Below, one piece after another: positions 9,400 through 22,400 of a stretch of 64,000 bases of DNA. The DNA lies in assembly GCA_023333565.1 (NCBI GenBank), contig JAJKFH010001106.1, positions 1-64,000 of the forward strand. The letters run 5' to 3'. A program made the position numbers and the translations under genes. The stretch is from Puffinus mauretanicus. Taxonomy: Eukaryota > Chordata > Aves > Procellariiformes > Procellariidae. Every line of letters begins with the position of its first letter. The stretch's first letter is position 1. The notes below the pieces were generated by a model. It had not been told where the DNA came from. It saw only the letters and a program-made list of their open reading frames with translations, and made no database searches.

Positions 9400-12300
9400 C
9401 AATTTCTCCAAATTTTGAGGAAGATTTGTTGAGTTGCTTTTGGATTTCTTTGTGTAAGACCAAGTAGAAAAATATCTCAATTAAAAAATATTCACACTTA
9501 AGCTGTTTATTATTTAAAGGAAACTTGGATGTTGGCTTTTGAGCCTTTGAGTTTTGATAACGCATTTAAGGGCTAATTTGACTGCATACAGTGAAAAATA
9601 ATTTATACGCATAGTTAGCATCTATGTAAGATTCTCCACTTTGTATGGGATGGAGGCTGACTCTAACCATATACTTTGTTTAACGGCGTGGGCTCTGGTT
9701 TCAATTTATCATGTGTCCTGACACTAATTAACAAATAAGTCCACGCAGTACTGACAGTCTGGTTGTAAAGTTGCAGCTCTGCCTGTTTAAGCCCTGTATA
9801 AGCACTGTAGAGTGAAGTAACAGTTTCACTAGACCTTAAGACATTTACATCCTACAAGAGCTGAAGTGAGCATGGCAGGAGTGGAGCTTGATTCTACAAC
9901 GTGGGAAAGATGAGCGCTGAAATCCGAGGTCCTGTAATACCGGAGGGATGCCATGGCTTCTGCGTTCGATGATCATCATCTGCAGAGTCTTTCATTTATG
10001 TTTCTCTCTTTGGCAACCCAAAATATAGATTCTGCAATGTAAACAGGTACCCTACAAATAACAGATCTGAGCTCTCTTCTTCCTTCTTCCCGTTTACATC
10101 AGTAAATCTTCAGAGGTAGGTGAGGGACTATTTAAATGCAAGAGAACTACTTCTTTAAATAAAAGCCTTGACACTGTGGCTTTTCGGGGAAAAAGATTGA
10201 CGGAAAAGACAAAACAAAGTCAAAGACACATAATTTATATTCATCTTCTGTCATGAAGAGGATGCATGATTTGAATGGGTTGTTTAAAACTCTTTTTGCA
10301 GTTATTTCACAATATGTACTTCACTTTTCCTTCTGGCAGGCAAGGTATATAAGAATTTACAATTACCACTTTAAAACAAAGTACAGTTTCATTGGATTTC
10401 AAGTTGCTGTAGATTGTCCTGGAATATTACTAAAATTAGTAAATTAAAATTATTTTCTACCATCTTCGGTTTGTGTGTAAGCTATCTCTCTCTGATCCTG
10501 AATCACAAGCTCGCTCCATCCATCCTGGCTCTGTAAGGAGAGACAGCCATTCCTCTTTCCGTTACAGCTGACACTTGAAAATTCTCTGCTATTTTTAGAT
10601 GATTTTCAATCTCATTTCTGTCCTTTGAAAAGAAAGAAAAAAAAAATTCCTAGCCTTTAAATTTTTAACTTCCAGTGGGAGTTGCTATTGCAAAGAAGCC
10701 AACTAGTCCATAGATTCTCATTAACGCATGTTAACGTTCTGTTATGTAAGTTTGCGTTATTGTGATGGCTGTTTCATAGGTTTGGAGGAAATTGTTGGAA
10801 CTTGATTTAAAACAAAGCCATGCAGGTTCTGAAAGTGTAGCTGCTTGCTCCCAAGGAATAATTTGTGAAGATCTAAAGTGGCAGTTGGAAGAGAAGTACA
10901 GAATGGAGGGCGTACCATAGTGTTACAGCTTTTTCTTCACCCAGACGTCCTGGTGGGGCACTGGTACCGTCTTAGGCAATAGGACAAGGGCAATTGGCTT
11001 GTCTTGGTAGGCACTTGTCAGTATTGGACTGTACCAGAAATCTGTACTGCCCTTCCAAGCCAGATTGTTTTCATCAAATGAATATTCTCTTTCACTTTTT
11101 TTTTTCCCCCAAATGTTTTAACCTAGAGCGGTAGGCCTACTGGATATATGGCTTTAGGGGCAGGTATTTTTCATGATTCTAAAATTACTTTGTGAAGGAA
11201 CAAAACATTCTAGATACATTTCTTCAGCTAGCATCCCTCAGATGCAAAATGCCCCTTACAATTGCCTGAAAACTTTTTGCGTTTGTATTTGCTACAGTAA
11301 CTTAATGTGGGAATTCTTAGCAAACCAGTAAGTAACAATGATTATATTGCAAGTCTTTATTTCACTGATAGCACGTACTGTTCCTCTTGTTGCACTTCTG
11401 AAGCTGTTGTCTTCAACTTGACTTGATAAATTTAGAAATCACGTTATTGTCATAAAATAGCATTACTTATAAAATCTCCAAAATTGGAACAGTGCAGAAG
11501 AACTAGTGGAATAAAGTCCACTAGCTTGCTAATGGACCTTTCCTTCTGTCTGCTGCTTAACATATGCAGAAACATGCAAACAAAGGAAAATGTCTTTTGC
11601 TATACGTGTAACATCTTGAATATCTACTAGTCAAGGAGCAATTTGCTTTCCTTTTGCCTCCCCCCTTCCCCCCTTCAGCTGTCAGCTGAAGTTAACTCAA
11701 ATTCACTTGTGTTGGATGTCATCGTGGGCTGGAAGGTTCCTGCTGGCCATCTGATTCCTTAAGCCAGAGGTCCTCCCATTGCAAGGGAAGGAGAGGGACC
11801 ACACGGAAAGAGAGCTGAAAAGCATCCAAATCCAGCTGTCTATAACTAAGCCTATAAAGACTTAGTTTGCTTCCAGTCTTGTTAATTTATAGGCCTTAAT
11901 AGAAAAATTCCTTTTTTTTTCCTCCTGAAAACAGAGGGAGGAGGAAAAAGTGGAAAGCAAAGCTAATTGATATTTGATAACAACAATATTAACAACTATT
12001 CTTTCATATTTTAAGACCCAAAATGGTGGTGGTTTGGTTGACTGTGCTTAACTGCACAACAAGCAAAAAAAAGTCTGAACTGAAATCAAACATGCTATTA
12101 AATATTGATTCAGCCTACAGGAAACACAGGAAAACTTCTGCTTGTGATACTAGTTGCTTAATTCTTTACATTCGTTAGATGAACAAAGATATTTGAGTAA
12201 GAAATGGAATCTTGTTATTTTTAAAATGTGCAGCTTTGGTGTTTGACTTGGATGCACATGCCTAATATGCAGAATAGAAGTTAATTTTTTTTTTTCTTTA

Positions 12301-13402
12301 CAGGGTATTACATTGGGCATGCTATTTTCAAAAGGCCTCCCTGGGAAGCTGCTACATAGCTGTTCCCAGTAGTTCTTGGAATCAAATTCTTGCGTTCTTT
12401 AACTCTTGTTTAATGGACACGTGAAGTCCGTCCTGTAAGGTACTAAGCGTCTTTAACCTCTGGCCGACTTGGACGAAAGTATAACAGATAAATCTTTTGG
12501 AAATGCTCAGGGCCTGACAGGACCAGTGTTAAAGACAGGATGTAATGAGGAAATGTTCCTGTAAGGGCATTATTTGCAAAGAGACCAGGTACAACATTAG
12601 CTCCAAATTTCCTTTGTTTAGACAGCATGATGCTTAGTAAGAGCTATCTGTGTTTCTAGGAGGTCTGCATTTGGACTGCACTAAGAGAAGAAATGGCCGC
12701 AGGCTTCCAGAAGAAAGACAGAGACTTTGCAGTGTCGCACGTGCCCACAGTGAAATTACGCCAGCAGATAATCAGACTTTGATCCAAGACTTTTATAATC
12801 TTTTGCCATCTATTTCCAGTTTTTAAAACTTTGTTCTGATTTGATAACAGTATTTAGGAAAGCAAAAGGATTTTATTTGTTTTGTGCTCTCTGACCCCCT
12901 ATTTGGGTCTGACCTTGCTACTAAGATACAGGTTATGAAAGAAATTCTCTCTCGTATGTACATATAAGTTACTAATGAGACAATATGAATAATGTTTAAT
13001 GTTTTAGTTGCTGCTTGGCAATATGGCGTCAACTAGAAGCAGAAAGCATTCTTAAAAATACCACGTGAGGATGAGAAAATTTATTGTAAGTTGTTTCATA
13101 ATCCCTGTAAACCATTTAAGAGAAACACACACCCCATGCCTCACCCCAGGTTCTGGAATACATAATGATCAGTAACTGAATTTTTCTGCTGAGGATGTTA
13201 AAATAACATATACGTCTTAGGTTATGAAACATTGCTGCTGCTGGAATTTGCTGTGGATACAGAGGTAAACAAAAGGTCTGCTAGTCTTCATTGCAGTCAC
13301 ATTTTCTTACCTGTGTTGGTTACTTTAATTTGGTATTTGACGAGAGTTTTCCACAAATAAGTCCAAAAATCTTAATTACATAAAACTGTTGTTATTTGCT
13401 TT

Positions 13403-13431
13403 TTATACATACATATATATGTGTGTATATA
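13403..13431. repeat. Short TA/CA/TG microsatellite
   Basis: An alternating purine-pyrimidine run (tatacatacatatatatgtg and following bases), partly self-complementary. Simple-sequence DNA in the large intron. Confidence 0.8.
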
Positions 13432-16400
13432 GCATTTCAGTAAATATGTGCATCCTTAGGATGTTTCTTACATGAAAATACTCCGAGTTGTCTTTGCAGT
13501 CCATTATTTCTGAATAGATGAATCAGATGGTTGAATCATGTTTAATCAACTTGGGAAGTGCTTAATTCTTGTAGCACGAATGACTAGATGTTCATCAAAT
13601 GGGTGGCATTTTTTAATAAAAGTTTTGATTAGCTACCTCTATTTAATAGGGAGCATCGCAGAACCTACCTGTTGATAATAGAAGGTGGGAGCTGCATCTA
13701 AGAGAGGTTTTCAGAGTGCACTTGTCTTTAGCCGTGATTGCTTCAGTACGCCGTGGGATCTGCCCAGCTCTGCAGCGCTGCTTGCAGGAGACCAGCTCTG
13801 GAAAAGGAAGGTGATCGCTGCTGTAACGGAGGTGTGTTTGAATACGGCCTGTGTGCTCATGGTGACTGCGACCTCTTGCTTTGTCTGATGTAGGGGATGG
13901 AAAAAAGGGAGATAAAGGATGCCATTTTTTTTAAATGTGCAGGCGAAGGCTACCGAGAGGAAGGTGCTGTTTTCTGAGCCCTGATGAAGCACTGGGACGG
14001 CCATTGTGCTTTGTTGCTTGCCCCTGCTCGGAGATCGAGACAGTTTTGTGATGCTGTTTGCTGTTCAGGAGTTGATAATGATTTTGTGTCCGTGATCGGG
14101 TACTGAAAGTGAATCAGACCATACGGAAGACATTTTTGATCAGGCACAGTGTTTTCTAAGTGTTATAAAAAAAACGCGTGCGTGATGTGGCTATATTTAA
14201 AATGTAGTACATCTGTTAAGCATTTAATTCTTTCCAAGATTTCAGGAGGTGACAAAGTTGGAAATTGTCTTAAAATTTAGATTAAGATTTTTTTCCAAGT
14301 TAGGATATTTGCCTGCTAGGCGTCTGCACTTAGCAGTGCTTCGTTGAAGTAGTGTATTTGATAAACACTTAAATAAACTGCATTACACATGTATTTTGGG
14401 ACTTAGATTATTATTTGACTTGTATGAGCCTCGTATCAGCCACAGGCAAGCATGCAGCAAATACAGTCATAAATTTGTGTGAGCTGTTCTGCTGCTGCTG
14501 TAATGGAGAAGGCTTTGCGGCGTTAGATTGTGCTGACAGTGCTTTATTTGTCTAACCCATTTGGAGTAAAGGATTTGTTAATTCTTGCACTGCTTAGTAA
14601 GCCCAGGAGTTGGACCATGCCCCACCAATGTTTGGTGCAGCTTTTTAAACACTAAATCCTCCTAATTCAAATGTGACTCTTTAGTAAAGTTTACAGTTAT
14701 AATTGTTTCATTTCAAAGAAGAGACAGTTGTTTTTAATAGTAGAATTATCGATTTGTGGAAATAATGTGGTGTTGTGTGTGTATGTTTAAATGTGGTCAT
14801 CGGGACATTATGGTAATACAACAGTCTGTGTATGGGAAATACATAATAATTTAGGAACTGCATTTAATATACATTGAGTATGTCTATAGTTTATCTAAAT
14901 AAGACAACTTTAAATGTAGCAAATTACTTTCACAAATATAAGTAAAGCAAAATAGTGTTCTAAAAGTCCTTGCTGCTGTATTTAGGTGATTCAGTATAAG
15001 ATGAACACAAAGTACAAGAGTTGAAGCTATAAACACAGACTTTGGGATCAGAAGAAGGATTGCTGGTAGTATTTATAAGAGTTTTTATTGCCCTTTCAAT
15101 GCATATGTAAAATTACAGCTCTGCTGCAATGACTATTAGAAGACGGTCTTATGGAAAATTAGCCAGTGAAGTGTAGCTGATATTAGATGGTCATTGAAAG
15201 GGTTCATCCTTTGATCTTTATTTATAGAATGAGGCACTTCTCAGACAAGAAGCGGTATTGAATTAATTAAGCAGTCGGTGCTGCTACCTGGGCTTCTCAG
15301 CTGACGACGAGCCGGTGGCGCTGAGCCCCAGTGAGGTGCACTCTCGCGCAGTGAAGGCAGAATGCAGTGAGCCGGTAACGCCGATAACTTATTCCAGATG
15401 TGCTGTTCCGCTCCACGCGGCAGAGGGGGTGTGCATTATGGAAGCAAGGAAAGAAGGGGATGGCAGCTTGAATTCAGTGGTGGGTTGTAATCTAGCAAAA
15501 CTAGCAAGGATCCCATCCCTATGCTTCAGTTGGTAATGGCTCTGTTAGAGCCTTGTAAGATAAAGAAAGAGTTTTCATTTTTTGAGCATAGTTAGCTTTT
15601 CTTTTGTGATTGACTTTGCCATGTCTCGTAAATTGAAGAAAACTCCCTTCCAAATGCTTTATTTCAAGAAAGCTTAAAATAAATGCCCTGATTTATATAC
15701 ATTTGGATATTTTTATACTAATTTATAGTTGAACCATAACAAATGGAGGATGAAATTTTACTCTCTAGTATTTACTCTTTCCTTTCCCCTGTCAGGGGAT
15801 AAAAATCTACCACATAGGCGCAGTACACAAACTGGAAAGATCATCGGGTATTTGGATAACGAGCGTGGATTAAATGTATGTTACTTGTGTATGGATACTG
15901 TGGTAAGAGTGAGCCAAGTGCTTGGTTTGAAAACTCTGTCTAGAAACCCTATCTTCAGTTTCTTAATGAATAAACTCCTCATCTGTAGCTGTGTAGCCCA
16001 TTCCTGAAAAAAACGTTGTCTAGACGTTTGACTGGCTGAATGTATTATTTTTCTGATGTGCCCATTCAATAAACTGCCAGAGGAGGTAAGTCACCCCGAG
16101 TCAAACTCCAGTTATAGCTGTTGTCAGGTATCCTGGTGTTTGTGTTTTGTGGTGTTCCTGCTTGCTCTAATAAAGCTGCTGGAATAGTTTACTTCAGTTT
16201 CCTGTTCTGTGAAGTTTAGCTATTGCTAACGTACGGTTTTTTAATGTGAAGCTTACCAGACACATCCTGAAAATGTGACGGTGAAGCATTGGCTGGCTGT
16301 ACCGGAGATTTCTACTGTGCCTTCTACTATGTGACTCCTAAAACCAGGTTTAAATCCCTTGCAGTCATACATGTGTTCACTTCAAAAATGTATTTGTGGT

Positions 16401-19094
16401 AGAATGAGTGACACGAAATACTGGTACGTGCCGAGGTCGGGTAATGAGCTCATTTATTAATGAGAAGCTGTGCTAATGCTTTGTTGATAGTGATTCCCAA
16501 AATGCTGTATTTGAGGTTTGTCCAGACATCCAGGTGCTTGCTACTGTAGCTGAGTTAAATAAACTAATAGTAGTTAAAATTAGTATTACTGTTCCATGGG
16601 ACACAGGGTGTATTGCTTGATAATTCGGTCTTGCACACCGTTTGTCTGCAAATATTCTTCTACTGAGATGGGAATATTTTCTCATATCCCATCACGGTCC
16701 CACATTTTCTACCCATAGCAATTTTTCCCGCCATGTTGAAGTAAGGGGGAACATAGGGGAGAATTTCCCTTTTTAGTATGGCAGTATAAATAATTTGTAA
16801 CATAATTCGAGGTCTTAAAAAGGCAAATCTGTATTCGGACATTAGAATGAGAAGAGATGGGGGACTGTGGAGATACCAGGCATCATTGTTTCAAAACCAG
16901 GATGAAGAACTGCAGGTTCAGCACAGCAGCATTGGAGATCTCTTCACCGATATGGGTAGGTGCAGTGTTTGTAAGGAAGAATGTCCGCTTTAATCTTCTC
17001 AGTAAGTTCTCGTCGTGCAGTCCAGTGTTTGTTTCGCTCTCCTGTGCTTGGGTGGCAGACACTCATTGGCAATGTTTTCCCAGTTGCTCATCGGATCTTT
17101 TTGCCTGGTTTTCAGTTCCTGCACTCGTGGTTGGAGCCGAGTGTTGTGCCTCGAGACTTAGAGAGGAGATGTTGTCATGAACTATATTTTTCAGTAGGGT
17201 TTTTTTTTTTTTCTTTAATACAAAACAGATAATGATTTATCTTTCTTACTGCCATGTTTTGGTAGTTCTAGAAGAGAGAGGATTTTTAAGTGACATTTAT
17301 TTGGGAGGAAGGAAGTGATTCTTTAATAGTCTGAAGTTTTCTGATGCTGCCTAGCATTTGGGCCGTTTCATGCTGTTTCCTGAAACAGAATTTAGCTTTT
17401 TGGATGTTGGAGATGGAAAGAGCGTACTGCAGCAGCAATAGTATATCCAAGATGGTTTTTGTTGTTCATTTGCAATAAGCTCTCCCCAAAGTAAATTCCC
17501 AGACCTTTAAAACATTGTCCCATGTGTAGAGGTGGTGATTGATTCAGTAAATGTATCCAGCTAATATTTGACTGTTTTGAATACAGAGACTACTTAGCAT
17601 GATTGTTTATGTGAATACTACTTCTGTTGTGAACGTGTCTCCGTATGTGGAGAAATTGGAGTTTTTGAACTATCAGTATACATTGTACAAAAAAAATTAC
17701 GTATTTTTAGTTGCAGTTTTATCAGCCAAGACAGCAGAGAGACCAAGTGTATATAATACATGAAAATCTGAAAAGTAAACTCTGATGTGAATGTTTACAG
17801 CACATTCAGTAGGTTGTTGAGTTCCTTCACGTTTGCCTTTAAAATATACTATTACGACATTTGGAGCTTTAATTACTTAATTTTTAAATATATTGCAGTT
17901 TTTAATATTAAATTTAAAAAAAAAATCTACTTAACTAAGAAGTTAGTTGGGGGAAAAAATTGTTTGAAAAGAATCTGAAGTGAAAGGAAGATTAATGGCT
18001 GATTTTTGGTTCAGTGGGAGATGATTAGTTCCCATGGTCTCCTGAGCACGGAGATGCTGGTGCTTCTCTGTTTTGTGAGCTCAGATGCTGGCGTCTCTCC
18101 GTGGAGGTTAGTTTTTCTTTTTGGATGCTCTTTTACATTCTTGACTGTAGATTTTAGGGGCCACATAGGAGTTGAATTTTCTCAGTGAAGCACAAGCTAC
18201 TACCCATGATAACTTGTGTGCTTCTAAAGAAAGATCGTATTTGCTGGTAGATCATTCTCCCTCCCCACAAAAAAAACCTGACAGCTGTTTTAAGAAGTTA
18301 TTTTCAGGCTGGAACGTGAAACTTGGAAGGGAACCAGACTCCTTTATAAACAAACTTAGCAGTGCCCCCTCCCCCCCTTAAAAATGACTCTCTACTTTCA
18401 TTTACAATTTAATGTAGTTGATCATATGTTAATGCTGTAGTTTATTCCCCCCTTTTTATTTACTTTAATCTTCTTTAATGTTTGTTTGCTAATAATTCAA
18501 AAGCATAAACAACTGGAGGTAGCGGTGGACTTTGTGGTGGGAGTTGTAATGGTGTTCCAATGCCATTTGCTGATGTGAAATATGTTGTGAAATAGGAAAG
18601 GTAGGATTTACAGATACTGGTATTATTATGGTTTCTAGCTATAGAATTGAAGAGCAAAACTTACTTCTGAGCAACATCTCGCGTGTTTTGCTGCAAGTTT
18701 CCAAGGTCCCATAGCACCGTGGTAGCTTTTCTCAAAATATTGTGGCTTATTTAGATAAATTTTCAGTGTTTGTTTTCTTTGTTCTCTTGCAACTGAAGAT
18801 AAGCCCTGTAGGCATTATAGCAGCAAAATATTTTAATGGGGTGGAAGCTGTTAAGGGAGAACAGTTATTCCTAAATTTTCTTTTGTATTTTTAATTACCC
18901 ATTGGATTGTATCTTCTGAGAAGTAAATTAGAGAGGAATTTTGTGATGGTATTTGGAGAAACTGGGAGGCAGCAGGGAAGTGGAAATCAAAGGGATGTTG
19001 GGTGACAGTGCAAGGGAAGAGATTATAAGAAGTTGAAATCTGTAGAAAACTAACCTGAATCACTTTTTGGGGGGTGTTTCTTGTTTAGTCCTTA

Positions 19095-19490
19095 AATCTC
19101 ATAAATTTTATTACAGTAATGGAAGAAATATAAACAAAAAAGATGTGAACCGAATGGAGAGAGTCCCTAAGAGAGCAACTGAGATAGCTAGGTGTCTAGA
19201 AAAGAGTAAAGGAATTGCGGTTGCTTCAGTCTGGAGTAAAAAGCTGGATGGGAGAGATAGCTGTGGTCTTCAGACATGGTGAAGGCTCTCTGCGGAGAGG
19301 AAAGGAGATGGAGCAAGAAGCTTTGTACTTAAATTGCTGCAAAAGCACTAGGTGTGTTGGGGAACAGGAGCAGCAGCTTAAGGAGAAGTGAAGGAACTAT
19401 CTGTGGGACTGTTTTGGATGTCTGGCCTTGGGGCAGGTGAGTGCCTGGACTGGTCAGCAGTCTTTCAAGCCTTATCATTGATTACTCCCA
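19095..19490 (+). mobile_element. Degraded CR1-family LINE, 3' portion
   Basis: The order of degraded phrases follows the 3' end of CR1 elements as I know them: gagagagtccctaagagag, gcttcagtctggag, gctgtggtcttcag, gcagagaggaaaggag-like text, cttaaattgctgcaaaag, then a stretch like the terminal ggactagatgacctttcaagg text. Octamer-like atcattgattact closes it near 19490. There is no intact coding frame, and the 5' end is absent as usual for truncated CR1 copies. Divergence is high, so the boundaries are approximate and the subfamily is not assignable. Confidence 0.6.
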
Positions 19491-22400
19491 TGAAGATAAC
19501 TTATCACCTTCTAGAAAGGATCAGAAAGCTGTGAATAGTGATTGATGGCTGCTGTAACAGACTAGCTGTGCTGCTGTAAATAAAGATGCAGTATTTCAGC
19601 AAGATGGCATTAAAAGAATTTTAATCCTCTTTTTGAATAATTTGGCATAAAACTGCTGCTGATTTACTGAGGGAGGGAGATTGTTGTTTTGGGGTTTTTT
19701 TTGTGTTGTGAACTGTCTGACTTGTCCAGGACACAGAAAAAAAAGAGAATTGTTCCGCTTGAAGTGGATAGAGATGATCTTTGCTGTCATCAAAAGCTAC
19801 ATGGAGCAATAATGTAATGCTAAAGCTATGCCTTTCCTTTCTACGAAAGTTTGGTACCCGGCAGTCTTGGTGGCCCAGCCCAATAGCGTGTTCCCAGAGG
19901 AGCCCAGGGGTGCACACGGGTGCGGGTTTGCCCACACAGGTTGCAAGATGGTGACCCAGATGTGTGTTGGTATCGTGGTACCCATCTCTGGAATGAAAGT
20001 GTGGTGTTGAACAGGTAATTGTACGCTTGCCCTGCCTCCCAGTGACGCTGCTGAACAGAGCATGGTGCTTCATAGAGTTGGTGTTCCTTTTTTTTTCTTT
20101 TCTTTTTTTAACAATTAATCAGTCTCTGCTTCTCATTACCAAAGTTTTTCCTATTGGTAGAAATTCAACATGCAACGGTATTCATTTTCATCTTTATATG
20201 CACACATGTGTAGGTATAGAAATAAATGCATTGATTCTGTTAGTTCAGAACTGAAAAAAAAAATTGCAAACTAATGTTTTGAGGGCTTGTTTTGCTTTTA
20301 ATGTGAAAGCCTTTGGATGCTGCAGCCATCTAAAATGCCAGGATAGGAGCTGGATGTCTATTAACATTCTAGCTGTCAGTGACGTGGTGCCTCCGCTGCA
20401 GAGGCAGCCTGTGTCCCTGGCAGGTAGATGGGACAGTCCAGGTCGGGGTTGCCTGCGTGTGAGCGAATCTGGCCGTTATGTCTTCTCTTTCTGTGCTTAT
20501 CTGTGTTTGCCTTGGCCAGCCGAATTCAGTTCCACTTCAGCTAGCCAGGCCTCGGTTTGCAGCACCAGTGATCCCTGGTCTGAAGGTGGTTTTGTTGTGG
20601 GTACACTTGTATGATAAGTTTTTGTGATTAGAAATGTGTTTGTTGTTGGAATTTATTCTGCTCTGGTCTGTGAGCCTTGCCATAACATTCCCAGGTCTGT
20701 TTAGGTGGAAACTTCACTCATGCTGTCTAAACTTGCAAAAACAAACCAGACGTAACTATTTGGAAAGGTTGTTGTGTGAGCTGTTCTTCCTGTATATTTT
20801 CCAAATTTATATTGCAAACAGTAAGATGAAAGTGAAAAAATAGGTGATTTGGGTGAAAGTATGAGCCATGAATAGTAAAAGAGCCATTTCCTTTTTGGCT
20901 TTGTGTAAACAAGAGCACGTGTGTATCATGAAACATTCTCAAATATTTTCTTTTCTTATTTTTCTTTTCTTTTTCCTTATCTACTACTACAATTGTATAG
21001 ACTTGCTCATTGATAAGCAGGTAAATATCAAAGTACTCGTATCAAAGATTAAGAAAATAAACTTTATTTTTTGATTTTGACAAAGTTGGCAAGCGAAGGA
21101 AACAATATGTGTGTTAGAGAACATTTGCTGAGGTCGGTGAGCCTAATGGCTTTATTGATAATGTTTCAGACTTAATGCCTCTCTCAGCTATGAGGAGAGA
21201 CATCAAATAATTAATTTAATACCATGTTAGCAGTTTTCTCCTTGCAGTTATCTACAGGGAGACTAAATAAAAATACCTTAGAAAAAAACATGTGACTAAG
21301 GTCAAAATACCCTTGGGGAGGATCACTTCAGGGGCTGTTTTTAGGTACTTAAAACTTGAGACTGTTCCCCCCCCCAGTTTGATTTTGTGTTGTGTTCTGG
21401 TTGTTTGGTTTGGTTTTAAATCAATTCTGTTTATTTTCATAATCAGGAAAATTGTTGCCTTGAAGTACTATGTTTTTAAGGGTCTCAGGAAGTTTTAGGG
21501 AATTGTATTGTTTATATTAATCAATTTATGCCAGGGCTCTTTCCTAAGGATTTCTTTGCATCTTTATTAGTTTTTATAGATCTTTAATTTTCTTGTTAAA
21601 CTGCACAGGGCCGTGTTTAACACTGAAATGCTGCCAGTGTATGTTTGTATCCAGTTTCCTCAATAATTTGCTCTCTCTTTGAGTTTGCAACTTGAGTCTT
21701 TTACTTGGTTTTGCTCAAGTCTGATGTAACAGTGCGAGATCTAATTATTTAAGTTTCCCATTTTAAACCTCCTTACAATTTAAACATTTTCTACTACATT
21801 GACCTTTCACAAGCGTTGAACTTATCCAGGCTATACCTTGCATTTAATTTACAATTTGAAGTCACAGTGGGAGCTGTATCTCTAACTCGCCTGGATTTAT
21901 CTATCTACAGGTTGTGGAAACCAAATTTTAAGCTCAGATTAGGGGAAATATCAAAGTATAAATGCATTTTGCTCGCCTCATTGGGGCTGTTTTACTAGAA
22001 AGCAAGCTGTGTCGAGCAATTTGAAGTCCTCATTTGGTACAGCGCGTTCCCAAGAAGCACCAGAGAGAACTGGTGGCCTGTTTCTCCAGGCCTCACTCGT
22101 TTGGGATAGATGCAGTTGGGATAGACCTGAGATTTAGTCCACTAAACTAAATCCTGCTTTTGACAGAAAGGAAACAGGCCTTTTAATTTCATCCAGTTGC
22201 CAAACACAGTTTTTTTCAGGATTGCTGGAGTTGGACGTTGTTTGCTGGAGGACAGCAGAATGCCTACCAGGCTGGTGCTCAGCCTGTGCTGGCGGTGGCC
22301 ACGATGCGTTTCTCTCGGCAGGATTTTCCATTGCAGGAGGTTACGATTTTCCCTTCAGTGTTCTGCAGTTTTCCCATATCCTTAAGCTTGTGCAAATGAC

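Noticed and set aside
19621..20073. Overlapping open frames of 60-150 codons on both strands
   Set aside because: No recognisable domain and the frames overlap each other. They are explained by a modestly GC-richer patch.
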